A stretch of DNA of 64,000 bases from Deinococcus sp. LM3 (GCF_002017875.1 NZ_MUFV01000001.1:1017501-1081500), one strand, 5' to 3'. Positions 9,127-22,054 are shown, counted from the first letter of the stretch. Notes: generated by a model from the letters alone, not told the origin. Made by a program: numbers and translations.

Positions 9127-9188
9127 GTGCAGATGGCAGAAGGCATATGGCAGAGGTCCTCGGCTTTCTGCCATCTGCCATTTGCCGG
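9127..9188. repeat. TCTGCCAT-type inverted repeat after dps
   Basis: Words GCAGATGGCAGAAGGC and ATGGCAGA on the left pair with TCTGCCATCTGCCATTTGCC on the right. They are the same words as the tandem block at 5804-5873. It begins a few nt after the dps stop and ends before the DUF4385 start (minus-strand order), so it is a probable terminator hairpin. Confidence 0.75.
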
Positions 9189-9192
9189 GAAC

Positions 9193-9807
9193 TCAGTTCA
9201 TCCGGTCGTCGTCCATCATCGCCTGAAGCATCCAGCGGATCTTGTCGATGGTGGCGGCGTAGCCGTTGTACATGTCGGCGGTGGCGGGATCGTTGGCGTC
9301 GTCGACGGTCTGGCTGTCGTCGCGGAAGCCGCGGCCCACGCGGCTCAGGTCGTCCACGAGGTCCGCGACCTGCGTGCGGGCGTCACGGACGGTCTCGGTG
9401 GGGACCTTCACGACGCTGAAACGCTCGATGTCGGCGGGCGCGGCGATGGGGCTGCCGCCCAGCGCGACCAGACGCTCGGCCTGCTCGTCGATGGCCGGGA
9501 AGATCTCCTCGATGAACTCGTCGTACGCGAGGTGCAGGTCGCGGAAGAACCGGCCGCGGATGTCCCAGTGGTACTTCTTGAACTTCAGGTACAGGCTGAT
9601 GGTCGTGGCGAGGTTGCGTTGCAGCGTCTCGGCGACCGTGCCGAACTCGGCTTCCGTCAGGTAGTTGTGGTCGACCAGGGCGTTGTTGGTGGTGTTCAGG
9701 TGCGCGGCGTCGGCGCCGCCCTTGCCGCTGGCTTTCCCGGCGACGGCCTTGCCGTCACTGGTGGCCTTGCTGGCGGATTTCTTGGCGGGTTTGGATTTGC
9801 TGGTCAT
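9193..9807 (-). CDS. dps: DNA-binding protein from starved cells (Dps)
   Basis: Dps forms a 12-subunit ferritin-like shell that oxidises and stores iron and shields DNA from oxidative damage. The protein is 204 aa. Residues 1-35 are a Lys/Ala/Ser-rich tail (SKPAKKSASKATSDGK), an extension known in Deinococcus Dps1, where it contributes to DNA binding. The ferroxidase segment HWDIRGRFFRDLH and the D-E-F-I-E-E helix carry the expected His, Asp and Glu ligands. It ends in a hairpin repeat. It is divergent from nothing; the MBL gene upstream runs the same way after 48 nt. Confidence 0.94.
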   Translation of the reverse strand: MTSKSKPAKKSASKATSDGKAVAGKASGKGGADAAHLNTTNNALVDHNYLTEAEFGTVAETLQRNLATTISLYLKFKKYHWDIRGRFFRDLHLAYDEFIEEIFPAIDEQAERLVALGGSPIAAPADIERFSVVKVPTETVRDARTQVADLVDDLSRVGRGFRDDSQTVDDANDPATADMYNGYAATIDKIRWMLQAMMDDDRMN

Positions 9808-9855
9808 GCGTTCACCGTACCCCCGTACCCGCCGGGCCGCCCATACGGGTTTCCT

Positions 9856-10758
9856 TTAGGCTCCGGCCACAAACAGCAGGCGGTTCCCGCGAACCTTCAT
9901 GTGCACCTGCCCGGCCTCCAGCAGCTCGGTCAGGTGGGCGCTGACGACTGCGCGGTTCAGGACCACCGCCCCCGCACTGTCCATGGTGACGCCCAGCGCG
10001 CCGCACACCCGCACCAGCAGGTCGTCCACGCCCGCCGCGCCGAGCTGCACGGCCTCCAGCACGGCCGCCGTCGTGCGCGCGTACGCCGCGAGGTTCGCCG
10101 CGACCAGCCGTGTCAGATCCGGGGTGGGGTCCCCGTGACCGGGCAGCGTGACGCGCACGCCCTCCAGTTCACCCAGGCGGGCGGCCGCCTCCTTCTGCAA
10201 CGCCGAGTCCGCGCAGAACGTCAGCGGGTGCTTGGCCAGGGCCACGTCTCCGAACAGCGCGTCGGCGGCGTACAGCACCTCGCCCACCCGTACGGCGTAC
10301 ATCATGCTGGCGTGCCCGGCCACCTCCAGCAGCTCCACCACCGCGCCCCCGATTCGCGTCAGGCCCGGTTCCGGGGCCAGTCGCGCCGGGCTGGGCGGCG
10401 CGAGCAGGAACTTGCTCTGCAACTCCCTGGGCGGGCGCGCCCCGAACAGCGTGATGGGTTCCAGAATCGGGTGCGTGATCACCGCGTCCTCCAGCGGCGG
10501 CGCGAACACCTTGAGCTCCGGGAATTTCTTCAGGATGAACGCATTCCCGCCGTGATGATCGGCGTGACTGTGCGTGTTCAGAATCCCGGTCGGCGTCAGG
10601 TTCAGCTCCGTCAGGCCGCGCAGCAGCCGGCGCGCGTGCCCGTCATCCAGCCCGGTATCCACCAGCAGCGCCCCGCCCCGGCCGTCCTCGACCACCAGAC
10701 TGTTCACCGCGCCCGGCAGGTAACGCACCCCCGGAGCCAACGAGACAAGAGAACCCAT
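9856..10758 (-). CDS. MBL-fold metallo-hydrolase
   Basis: A metallo-beta-lactamase-fold hydrolase of 300 aa. The binuclear metal motif H-S-H-A-D-H-H-G is at about residues 62-69. A later His in EVAGHASMMY and the D-A-L-F and PGHGD motifs complete the metal set. The C-terminal 70 residues look like a small helical or winged-helix domain (VRVCGALGVTMDSAGAVVLNRAVVSAHLTELLEAG), a layout seen in LACTB2-like proteins. The substrate cannot be told from sequence. It is divergent from the small membrane gene at 10822. Confidence 0.87.
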   Translation of the reverse strand: MGSLVSLAPGVRYLPGAVNSLVVEDGRGGALLVDTGLDDGHARRLLRGLTELNLTPTGILNTHSHADHHGGNAFILKKFPELKVFAPPLEDAVITHPILEPITLFGARPPRELQSKFLLAPPSPARLAPEPGLTRIGGAVVELLEVAGHASMMYAVRVGEVLYAADALFGDVALAKHPLTFCADSALQKEAAARLGELEGVRVTLPGHGDPTPDLTRLVAANLAAYARTTAAVLEAVQLGAAGVDDLLVRVCGALGVTMDSAGAVVLNRAVVSAHLTELLEAGQVHMKVRGNRLLFVAGA

Positions 10759-10821
10759 GCCCGGCAGCGTACCCGCTCAGGTGCGGCAGCGGCGCGCAGG
10801 CAGGCGCGATACGGTCAGGGC

Positions 10822-11250
10822 ATGGTTTTCCTGCCCCTGCTGCTCCTCTTCGCAGTTCAGATCACCGGCGTGGTGGTCGCTGCGGCGTTCGGGCTGGCAC
10901 TGCCGTTCTCGTGGATGCTGGAACGCGCAGCCCTGCGGGGCCGCAGACCGGCCGGTGGGAGCGTCGCCACGGTCCTGACCTGCGCGGCGGGTGTGCTGCT
11001 GGGACTGGGTGTAACTCACTCGGGTGCGTTGATCACGCATACGTTTGAGGCGGCATTCATGCAGAAAAACACGCCCTCGCCGACCGACTTCACGTGGGTG
11101 TACCTGACCTTCATGACGACCCTGGTGGCACTGGGCCTGGGCCTGTCCCGCTGGCAGTACGGGCGCGTGCTGCGCCTGCACGCCGTCGTAGGTGGGCTGC
11201 TGGTGCTTGCGGGGGTGGCACTGGCCGGTGTGGTGTCGGCCGTGAAGTGA
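10822..11250 (+). CDS. Small four-helix membrane protein, unknown
   Basis: A 142-residue protein with four predicted hydrophobic helices, at roughly residues 2-30, 48-68, 88-106 and 118-138. The hydrophilic stretch between helices 2 and 3 contains HTFEAAFMQKN. No family was recognised. A TACGGT -10-like box (10810-10815) lies 6 nt before ATG 10822, which supports this start over the long upstream open frame. That frame is antisense to dps and the MBL gene and is not coding. The next gene is the MFS transporter, 52 nt on. Confidence 0.7.
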   Translation: MVFLPLLLLFAVQITGVVVAAAFGLALPFSWMLERAALRGRRPAGGSVATVLTCAAGVLLGLGVTHSGALITHTFEAAFMQKNTPSPTDFTWVYLTFMTTLVALGLGLSRWQYGRVLRLHAVVGGLLVLAGVALAGVVSAVK

Positions 11251-11302
11251 CGCGTCCCGCGTGATGGGCCGCCGCACGGGCGGGCGGGTGTACCCTGCGC
11301 GC

Positions 11303-12594
11303 GTGTCTGCGCCCCCGCCTGCCCCTCCCGCTTCGCCCATTCCTACGCCCGTCTCCCCTGCCCCGGAGGCCGCGGCGCCCGGCCCGCCCGCGCCGTTCCG
11401 GTTGTCGGCGGCGCAGCTGGGCCTGATCGGGTCGAATTTCCTGATGTGGGGCGGGTTCTTCGCGGTGATTCCGCTCGTGACGGTGCATTTCAGCGGGTCG
11501 GTGGCGGGCGGCGGGCTGGGCTGGTCGGCGGCGAGCGTGGGGGCGGTGCTGGGTTTGCGGCAGTTGACGCAGCAGGGCCTGACGGTGTTCGGGGGGCCTG
11601 GGCGGATCGCTGGGGGCCGAAACCGCTGATCCTGCTGGGCTGCGCGCTGCGGACGCTGGGGTTCGCGTGGATGGGCTTCAGTGACTCGTGGGTGGAGTTG
11701 CTGGCGGCGGCGGTGCTGGCGGGCGTGGGGGGCGGCCTGTTCGACGCGCCTAAGAGTGCGGCGATCACGCAGGTGACCCCGCCCGAGCACCGCACGCGGA
11801 TGTTCAGTCTGACCAGCATGTCCGGGAACGCGGGCATGGTGATGGGGCCACTGATCGGGGCGGCGCTGCTGGGCCTGGGGTTCCGGACGGCGGCGCTGTC
11901 GGCGGCGGCCGTGTACCTGCTGGCGGGGGCGGTGATGGCGGTCACGTTGCCGCACCTGCGGCCGCAGCGGCTCGCGGCGAGCAGTCTGGACGGCCTGCGG
12001 GCGGCGGCGGCCGATACGCGGTTCCGGCGGTTCACGCTGGTGCTGATCGGGTACTTCATCCTGAGTACGCAGATCAACGTGGCGGTCACCCTGAAAGCCA
12101 TCGCGCTGGCCGGGAACGGCGCGACGGGGCCGCTGTACGGCCTGTCGGCGGGACTGGCGGTGCTGCTGCAGTACCCGCTGCTGCGGCTGGTCGAGCGCTT
12201 CGTGCCGGTGCGCTCGGCGCTGGTGGCGGCGGTGCTGCTGGTCGGCGCCGCGCTGGGGCTGATGTCGGTGGCCGCGACGTTCCCGCAACTGCTGGTCTGC
12301 GTGGCGCTGTACAGCCTGGGCACCATGATCGTGTACCCCACCCAGCAGACCCTGACAGCCCGGTTCGCGCCGCCTGGGCGGGTCGGGAGTTACTTCGGGT
12401 TCTCGGCGATCAGCCTGGGGGTGGGGGGCGCGGTGGGCAGCGTGCTGGGCGGCGCACTGGTGGACGGCGGCGCGGGGCTGGGCTTCCCGGCGTTGCCGTG
12501 GCTGACGCTGGCCGTGATCGGGGTGGTCACGGCGCTGGGGCTGCGCTGGGCGCTGCGGGGCCTGCCGGCGCACGCCGGGTCGGAATCCGGCTGA
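11303..12594 (+). pseudogene. MFS transporter, frameshifted in a G6 run
   Basis: A major facilitator superfamily drug- or metabolite-type exporter. The first frame (start GTG 11303, 6 nt after TACCCT at 11291-11296) has a Pro/Ala-rich N-terminus and the first helices (LIGSNFLMWGGFFAVIPLV). At 11591-11596 (GGGGGG) the reading must move to a second frame, which continues with WADRWGPKPLILLG, the conserved loop 2-3 motif, and runs through all later helices to 12594. Adding one G restores a single protein of about 430 aa. It could be a sequencing undercall, a recent mutation or phase variation. It ends 7 nt before the convergent S41 peptidase gene. Confidence 0.85.
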
Positions 12595-12601
12595 GGGGCG
12601 T

Positions 12602-13972
12602 TCAGGGCCGCTGGCGGAAGGGGTCGAGCGTCAGGACCGGCGCGGTCTGGAGGGCCTGCACGCCCAGTTGCAGCAGCGTGTCGCGCCCCTGCGTGAGCTG
12701 CCGGATGGCGGCCTCGTCCTGCGCGCTCACCTGATCCGGGGTGATGCGTTCGGGGTAGGGCGTGCCGTCGGGCTTGGCGTAGTTGAGGATCGTGAGTTGC
12801 ACGGCCGCCTGCGACCCCACGGGGAAGACGCGGGTGGCGGTGTTGCCCACGCCGGCGGTGGCTTCCCCGATGACGGGGCCGCGCCCGGCGTGCTGGATCT
12901 CGTAGGCGAAGAATTCGCTGCATGAGGCGCTGCCGTCGTCGACCAGCACGGCCAGCGGGCCGGTCCACAGGGCCGGGTTGCTGACGCTGGCGCTCAGGCG
13001 GCCGTCTTCGAGGCGGGTGCCGCGACTGACGACCGTGCGGCTGCTGGCGTCGGCGCTGCGGGCCACGCGGGTCAGGCTGGGCAGGAAGGCGCTGACGGCA
13101 CTGTCGCATTCCGTGAGGCTCCCGCCGGGGTTGCCGCGCAGGTCCACGATCACTCCGGCCGCGCCGCTGCGCTGCGCCTGCCGTACCTGATCGTGCACGG
13201 TCTGCGCGACCCGGCCGCCGGACAGGAAGGTGGGAATGCGGATCACGGCGACCTGCGCGTCCGCGCCCGGCAGGTCGCTGACCGGCACGGAGGTCAGGCG
13301 CGGCAGGTCCAGGGTGCTGCTCTCGCGGGCGGTCAGGGTCACTTCCAGGCGTTCGGTCTGACGCTGCACGTCCAGACGGATGGTCTGCCCTTTTTCGCGG
13401 GCGTCGCGCAGGTCGGCGTACAGGTACGGGCGGCCGTTCAGGCGCAGCAGGACGTCGCCGCGCCGCAGTCCGGCCTCCTCGGCGGCGCTGCCGGGCACGA
13501 CCTCGCTGACCACGCGGTTCTGGCCGTCCAGCAGGGCGAGTTTCACGCCGAATTGCAGGCGGTTGCCGCCCGTGACACTGGTCACGAACTCGCGGTAGTC
13601 CTCGGGCAGCTGGAAGAAGCTGTGCTCGTCGCCCAGTGCGGTCAGCTCGGCTTCCAGGACGGGGTAGGCACGCCCCTCCTCGCAGGTGTCGGGGGTGGGG
13701 GCGCAGACGTTGTCGAGGCGCTCCTGGTACTCGCGGGTCAGGGCGGCGCGGTCCACGGTGGACAGGCCGCCGTACTCCAGGCGCAGCAGGTCGTTCACCT
13801 GATTGAAGACCGCCTGCGCCGGTGATACCTTACCCTGCGCGGCCGCGCCGGGCAGGACGCTCACGCAGGCCAGCAGCGCCGTGAGACCGGCGGTGCGGGC
13901 AGCGCTCAGCAGCGGGCGGAACCGGGCCGGGCGGTCACGGCGCGGGGGCGAGCGGCGCAGGAAGGCGTTCAT
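12602..13972 (-). CDS. S41 family peptidase with PDZ domain
   Basis: An exported serine peptidase of the Ctp/tricorn-like family, 456 aa. It has a signal-like N-terminus (TALLACVSVLPGAAAQ), then LGDEHSFF, a PDZ domain (about residues 130-210) and the S41 core. The nucleophile is the Ser in DDGSASCSEFF. The C-terminal-processing-protease Lys (TFGKG) is replaced here: the segment reads GEATAGVGN. The His in LGDEHSFF matches the position used by the Ser-His type members such as the nisin-resistance protein. Start ATG 13972 (MNAFLRR) precedes the signal peptide; the open frame upstream is rejected. Confidence 0.85.
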   Translation of the reverse strand: MNAFLRRSPPRRDRPARFRPLLSAARTAGLTALLACVSVLPGAAAQGKVSPAQAVFNQVNDLLRLEYGGLSTVDRAALTREYQERLDNVCAPTPDTCEEGRAYPVLEAELTALGDEHSFFQLPEDYREFVTSVTGGNRLQFGVKLALLDGQNRVVSEVVPGSAAEEAGLRRGDVLLRLNGRPYLYADLRDAREKGQTIRLDVQRQTERLEVTLTARESSTLDLPRLTSVPVSDLPGADAQVAVIRIPTFLSGGRVAQTVHDQVRQAQRSGAAGVIVDLRGNPGGSLTECDSAVSAFLPSLTRVARSADASSRTVVSRGTRLEDGRLSASVSNPALWTGPLAVLVDDGSASCSEFFAYEIQHAGRGPVIGEATAGVGNTATRVFPVGSQAAVQLTILNYAKPDGTPYPERITPDQVSAQDEAAIRQLTQGRDTLLQLGVQALQTAPVLTLDPFRQRP

Positions 13973-14121
13973 GGGTAGGCCCATTCTGCTCTGGACAGAT
14001 GGGAATTTGGTGGGCGGCAATTGCGACGGACATTACAGGATTGCCGCGCCAGCACGCCCTTTTCCGCCTGGGGAGCGGCGCTCCGCCCGCTGTGGCCCCC
14101 GGCAGGGGAACAGCCCGCCGT

Positions 14122-15207
14122 TCAGGCCGCCGGGGAGCGCTGGTACAGGTCCACGAGACGCCGCAGGAATTTCAGGCCCGGCGCGAGGCTGGACGCCTGC
14201 ACCCACTCGTCGGTGCGGTGCGCGTTCCCGCCCCGGTACACGCCCACCGCGACGGCCGGCAGCCCATGCGGCACGGCGGCGTTCGCGTCGGTGCTGCTGG
14301 ACGCCAGGCGGATGTCCGTGCGGATCTCGCGCGCGGCGTCCCGGACAGCGCCCAGCAGCGGGCCGCTCTGCAGGTCTCCGCCGGGCCGGTCTCCCACCCG
14401 TTCCAGGCGCAGCTGGACGCCCGCGTCACGCGCGGCGGCGTGCAGGACCGCCACGGCGCGGGTGTCGAGGTCCGCCAGGACGCGGGCGTCCAGGGAACGC
14501 AGGTCCAGCAGCAGTTCGGCCGTCCCAGCAATCGAGTTCACGCTGGTCCCGCCGGACGCCACGCCCACGTTCAGGGTGGTGCGCGGCGAGGCGGGCAGGT
14601 GCAGGGCGTACAGGGTGCTGATGGCCCGCCCGAGCGCGTGCAGGGCGCTGGGCGCCTGATCGCCCCACGAGTGCCCGCCCGGCCCGACGAACACGGCTCG
14701 GTAGCGGCGCACGCCGACGGCCCGCGTGACCGCCACGCCCAGGTACCCGTCCACCGCGATGAACGCCCCGAGTTGCGGGCGGTGCCGGGCCAGCAGGTAC
14801 TTCGCGCCGCGCAGGTCGCCCAGGCCCTCCTCGCCGACGTTCGCGGCGATCCACAGCGGGCGGCGCAGCGCGCCGGTCTGGCCGCGCAGGTCACGCAGCA
14901 GCGCCGTGACGACCGCGAGGCTGGCGCTGTTGTCGCCCACGCCCGGCCCGATCAGCCGCCCGGCCTCCTCGCGGACGGTCACGTCGGTTCCGGCGTCGAA
15001 GACCGTGTCGAGGTGCGCGGCGAGCAGCAGCGCAGGGCGGCCCTCGGTGCCGGGAGGGGTCAGGCGGGTCAGGATGTTCCCGACCTCGTCACGTTCGGTC
15101 GCGTAGCCCAGTTCGGTCCACAGGTCCGCGATCAGGTCGGCGCGCCGGCCCTCCGCGAACGTCGGAGCCGGGGTCTGCGCGATGCGCGTGAGGTACGAAA
15201 GAGGCAT
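14122..15207 (-). CDS. M20 family metallopeptidase
   Basis: A zinc-dependent exopeptidase or aminoacylase-type hydrolase of 361 aa, closest in feel to the peptidase T/acetyl-lysine deacetylase branch. Metal and catalytic motifs are AAHLDTVF (His and Asp), GVGDNSAS (bridging Asp) and EEGLGD (general-base Glu and ligand Glu). The dimerisation domain starts at GPGGHSWG, and the last metal His is in GGNAHRTDEW. The substrate is unknown. The start ATG 15207 follows directly after an open promoter region. Neighbours on the same strand are the EF-hand gene upstream and the S41 peptidase downstream. Confidence 0.88.
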   Translation of the reverse strand: MPLSYLTRIAQTPAPTFAEGRRADLIADLWTELGYATERDEVGNILTRLTPPGTEGRPALLLAAHLDTVFDAGTDVTVREEAGRLIGPGVGDNSASLAVVTALLRDLRGQTGALRRPLWIAANVGEEGLGDLRGAKYLLARHRPQLGAFIAVDGYLGVAVTRAVGVRRYRAVFVGPGGHSWGDQAPSALHALGRAISTLYALHLPASPRTTLNVGVASGGTSVNSIAGTAELLLDLRSLDARVLADLDTRAVAVLHAAARDAGVQLRLERVGDRPGGDLQSGPLLGAVRDAAREIRTDIRLASSSTDANAAVPHGLPAVAVGVYRGGNAHRTDEWVQASSLAPGLKFLRRLVDLYQRSPAA

Positions 15208-15315
15208 TGCGGGCCATTGTAGACGCGCCGGGCCGGGCGGGGGGGCTGATCGGGAACAAAGTGTGAAGGCGCCGGCCCCGTTTCCGGAACAGACGCCCTC
15301 CCCTGCGGCGGGTGG

Positions 15316-15741
15316 TCAGCGGCGCAGCATGCGGCTGCCGATCATGCCGGCCAGCCCGACCAGTCCGGCCTTCACCATGGGGTTACTGAGCAGGCCGCCG
15401 GGCGCGAACGCCTCTTCGAGCGGGCTGCGGCCGTTCTGGGCCGGGGCCTGCGCGGTCTTCGTGTACGCGTCGATCAGGTCGTCGTCGTCGTCGGGACGCA
15501 CGGCCTGCACGGGGTTGGCGGGGCTGCGCACGATGGCGTCGCCCATCTCGCGGCGTTGCTCGGGGCTCATGCCGCCCACGTACTCTTTCAGGACGGCCTG
15601 CCGCTCCTCGGGCGAGGCGTTTTCCAGGTACTCGCGGATGTACGCGGCGGCCTCCTGCGGGCTGACGACCCCGTCGCCGTTCGTGTCGCGCGGATCGAGT
15701 TTCGCCATCTGTTCGTGCCGGTCTTTCTGCTGGAAGAACAT
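15316..15741 (-). CDS. EF-hand domain protein
   Basis: A 141-residue protein with one canonical EF-hand loop near residues 19-30 (D-T-N-G-D-G-V-V-S-P-Q-E). All calcium ligand positions are filled. Next come an acidic run of Asp residues (PDDDDDL) and a Gly/Ala/Leu C-terminal segment (VKAGLVGLAGMIGSRMLRR) that could associate with the membrane. There is no signal peptide. RBS AGGAGG-like sequence (minus strand, CAGGAGGTCAGGT) lies before ATG 15741. The function is not known. Upstream are two 16-nt direct repeats (15856-15891). Confidence 0.8.
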   Translation of the reverse strand: MFFQQKDRHEQMAKLDPRDTNGDGVVSPQEAAAYIREYLENASPEERQAVLKEYVGGMSPEQRREMGDAIVRSPANPVQAVRPDDDDDLIDAYTKTAQAPAQNGRSPLEEAFAPGGLLSNPMVKAGLVGLAGMIGSRMLRR

Positions 15742-15855
15742 ACCTGACCTCCTGGGGACTGCTGCGGAACCACGGTCGGCTCCGGCGGTTTCGGATCGTG
15801 AAACACACTCACGCTACGCAAGGCCGCCCCCCGGAACGTGAGCGCCACCTTCACC

Positions 15856-15891
15856 GGCCCTGCGGGAAGTGTACTGGCCCTGCGGGAAGTG
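15856..15891. repeat. Two 16-nt direct repeats, 20-nt period
   Basis: GGCCCTGCGGGAAGTG occurs at 15856-15871 and again at 15876-15891, separated by TACT. The 20-nt spacing puts both on the same face of the helix. It lies about 115 nt upstream of the EF-hand start, so it could be an operator, but this is inference. Confidence 0.6.
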
Positions 15892-15928
15892 ACGACCCCG
15901 CGCCCTGCCTGTCGGGCCAGGGTCCGCG

Positions 15929-16666
15929 TCAGCCCTCGCCGGTCCGGGCGCGGCGTTTCTGGTACGCGCCGGTCAGCAGTTCCGCGATGTACTCGCGCGT
16001 GAACGGCATGCCGCTTTCCTCGGCGGCGCGGATCTCGTCGTCGCGGTCGTAGGTCAGGCGCACGAAGGTCGCGCTGTGCACCGGCGAGTGCGGGTCGAAT
16101 TCCAGGATCAGGTAGCACGGCAACGTGGAGTCCAGCGGGTTGCCCACACTGCCGCAGTTGATCAGGGGGCGGCCCTCCACGTCCAGCAGCAGCGCCTCGT
16201 GCATGTCGGCGTACACGAGGGCGTCGGCGTGCTGCGTCAGACCGAACGTCGGGTTGGGCGCGAAGGATTCCAGCTGGTCATGCAGGCTGCTGTGCGGGTA
16301 CAGACGGTGGAACAGGCCGCGGCTGCTGGCGTGCACGAAACGCCACCACGCGCCCCCGAACTGCTCCTCGATGCCGTACGGCAGTTCGGCGAGGTACGTC
16401 AGGCCGGCGGGCGTGAGGCGGCTGCGCGGCCACAGGTCCTGCGGGCGGTGCGTGGCGCCGGCCACGCGGGCGTCCCAGTTGCCCTGAATGACGCGCGTGG
16501 CGTGCGCCTGCGTCCAGTCGAGCACTTCACGGGGGCGGGGGCCCTTGCCCACCAGGTCCCCCAGGACCCAGATGTCGGTCAGGCCGCGCCGCTGCACGTC
16601 TGCGTGGACCGCGAGCGTGGCCGCCAGGTTGGCGTGCAGGTCCGCGAGAATGGCGAGGCGAATCAT
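15929..16666 (-). CDS. Metallophosphoesterase family protein
   Basis: A calcineurin-like phosphoesterase of 245 aa. The metal-binding motifs are in order: D-L-H-A-N (residues 8-12), G-D-L-V (about 37), G-N-W-D (about 63), and a late H in the Y-A-D-M-H segment. The type resembles YfcE/ApaH-like phosphodiesterases; the substrate is unknown. ATG 16666 is chosen because a TACACT box (minus strand, 16673-16678) lies 6 nt upstream, a leaderless start. A longer frame reading MSARPAS upstream is unlikely. Confidence 0.87.
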   Translation of the reverse strand: MIRLAILADLHANLAATLAVHADVQRRGLTDIWVLGDLVGKGPRPREVLDWTQAHATRVIQGNWDARVAGATHRPQDLWPRSRLTPAGLTYLAELPYGIEEQFGGAWWRFVHASSRGLFHRLYPHSSLHDQLESFAPNPTFGLTQHADALVYADMHEALLLDVEGRPLINCGSVGNPLDSTLPCYLILEFDPHSPVHSATFVRLTYDRDDEIRAAEESGMPFTREYIAELLTGAYQKRRARTGEG

Positions 16667-16724
16667 GCCCGGAGTGTAGCCCACCCCCCCACGCTCCCAG
16701 GACGCAGGCCGGGCGCTCACGGGG

Positions 16725-17243
16725 TCAGCCCAGTTCGTGGTACTGCCCGCGGAAGTACACCAGCGGGTCGTCGTCGGTGTAGCGGCTGTACTCCACGAAG
16801 CCCACGAACAGCGTGTGATCCCCGGCCGGAATGACCTCGTGGCGGCGGCACACCAGCTGCGCGACGCTCCCGCCGATCAGGGGCAGGCCCTCGTGCTCGA
16901 ACCACGGGACGCTCTCCTCGGGGCCGGGCTTTCCGGCGAAGTGGTCACTCAGGTGCCGCTGCGTGGCCGACAGGACGTTCACGCCGAAGTGCGTGACGCT
17001 CTCGCTGCTCAGCAGGGCGTGCATCTGCGCGCGGCGGTCCACGCTGACCAGGATCAGCGGCGGCGCGAGGCTGACCGACACGAAGGCGCTGGCCGTCATG
17101 CCCCGGCGCGTCTGGCCGTCCGAGGCGGTGACGACCGTCACGCCGCTCGTGAAACGGCCCAGCGTCTGACGGAATTCCGTGGCGTTCAGGCCACCCTGCT
17201 GCGCCTGCTCCTGCGGCGCCCGGTCCTGCTGCGGTTCACTCAT
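16725..17243 (-). CDS. Flavin reductase family protein
   Basis: An FMN-binding split-barrel flavin reductase (HpaC/PheA2-like), 172 aa, which supplies reduced flavin to a partner oxygenase. Motifs include RFTSGVTVVTA, the flavin-contact TASAFVSVSLAPPLILVSV stretch and the late GDHTLFVGFVE. A Gln-rich N-terminal tail (EPQQDRAPQEQAQQGG) precedes the domain. No partner monooxygenase is seen nearby. A second flavin reductase of another subgroup lies at 43109-43768. Confidence 0.88.
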   Translation of the reverse strand: MSEPQQDRAPQEQAQQGGLNATEFRQTLGRFTSGVTVVTASDGQTRRGMTASAFVSVSLAPPLILVSVDRRAQMHALLSSESVTHFGVNVLSATQRHLSDHFAGKPGPEESVPWFEHEGLPLIGGSVAQLVCRRHEVIPAGDHTLFVGFVEYSRYTDDDPLVYFRGQYHELG

Positions 17244-17288
17244 GCGGCGAGTGTACCGGGTCAGCGTGGCGACCGGGTCGGCGCAGCC

Positions 17289-18908
<1,620 letters not shown>

Positions 18909-19030
18909 GATCGTGAGCGGCAGGCTACCGCACCCGGACCGGGCGCACATGAACGCCCGCACCCCCCTCCCATCCGGCCGGGCCGTCATGTTAGGCTCGG
19001 GAGGTACACCCACAACCCGGAGGTTTCACC

Positions 19031-19471
19031 ATGAAGAAACGTGCACTGCTGGCCCTCATCGGTACCGTCGCCCTCGCTTCCTGCAACCAGGCCCCGGACG
19101 TGTCCGGGAAGAGCGTCACCAAGACGTTCACGGACCAGAAACTCACCGGGTACAACGCGCCCTCCGGCACCGCCGTGTTCGTGGACCTGACCGGCGGGGA
19201 CCGCCGCACCACCCTGACCGTCAAGGGCCTGAAACCCAACACGGACTACCTCGCGCACTACCACGCGATGGGCGCCGCCAGCACCACCGACGTCTGCAAG
19301 TCCAACGGCGCAGTCGTGGGCGGCATGATCGGCATGACGACCAAGAGCAACGCCAGCGGCGACCTGACCATCAAGGGCTTCCAGATGACCGCCGACCTGA
19401 AGGACGCGAAGTACATCAACGTCCACGAGAACGTCGCGGGCCTGCCCGTGCCGGTCTGCGCGCCCCTCTGA
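19031..19471 (+). CDS. SOD/CHRD-like secreted lipoprotein, paralogue
   Basis: A 146-residue exported lipoprotein, paralogous to the protein at 5882-6325. The lipobox is LASC (residues 15-18). The mature part has KPNTDYLAHYHAMG with an H-Y-H pair, a DVCKSNG loop, and YINVHENVAGLPVPVC at the end; two Cys may form a disulphide as in SOD folds. Catalytic activity is not assured. The RBS GGAGGT sits 7 nt before ATG 19031. It is divergent from the glycosidase gene, with 122 nt between starts, and its stop is 13 nt before repeat copy B. Confidence 0.78.
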   Translation: MKKRALLALIGTVALASCNQAPDVSGKSVTKTFTDQKLTGYNAPSGTAVFVDLTGGDRRTTLTVKGLKPNTDYLAHYHAMGAASTTDVCKSNGAVVGGMIGMTTKSNASGDLTIKGFQMTADLKDAKYINVHENVAGLPVPVCAPL

Positions 19472-19484
19472 TCCTCCCCACCTG

Positions 19485-19619
19485 ATACGGACTCGGATTG
19501 AATGGGCTGCAAAGCCCGTTCAATCCGAGCGAAGCGAGTGGGAGCAACACGGGTTCCGGACGTGGAGCCGGCAATCCGGTGAAGTTCCGGATTGTTGGCG
19601 AAACAAACGGAATCCGTAT
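19485..19619 (+). repeat. Dispersed two-hairpin repeat, copy B (IS630-type MITE)
   Basis: A complete copy of 135 bp. The left end ATACGGACTCGGATT and right end ACGGAATCCGTAT match the ends of the IS630 element at 60893. The left hairpin pairs CGGATTGAATGGGC with GCCCGTTCAATCCG; the right hairpin pairs GGCAATCCGG with CCGGATTGTTGGC. It lies between convergent genes (lipoprotein and dnaX). Confidence 0.88.
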
Positions 19620-19672
19620 GACAGCAGGCCGCCCGCGCTGAACGGGGTGGCCTGTGCGCTGCGGCGCGCGGG

Positions 19673-22054
<2,382 letters not shown>

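Noticed and set aside
9127..11250. Plus-strand open frame of 707 codons
   Set aside because: Only the last 142 codons (from 10822) look like a protein; the rest is antisense to dps and the MBL gene.
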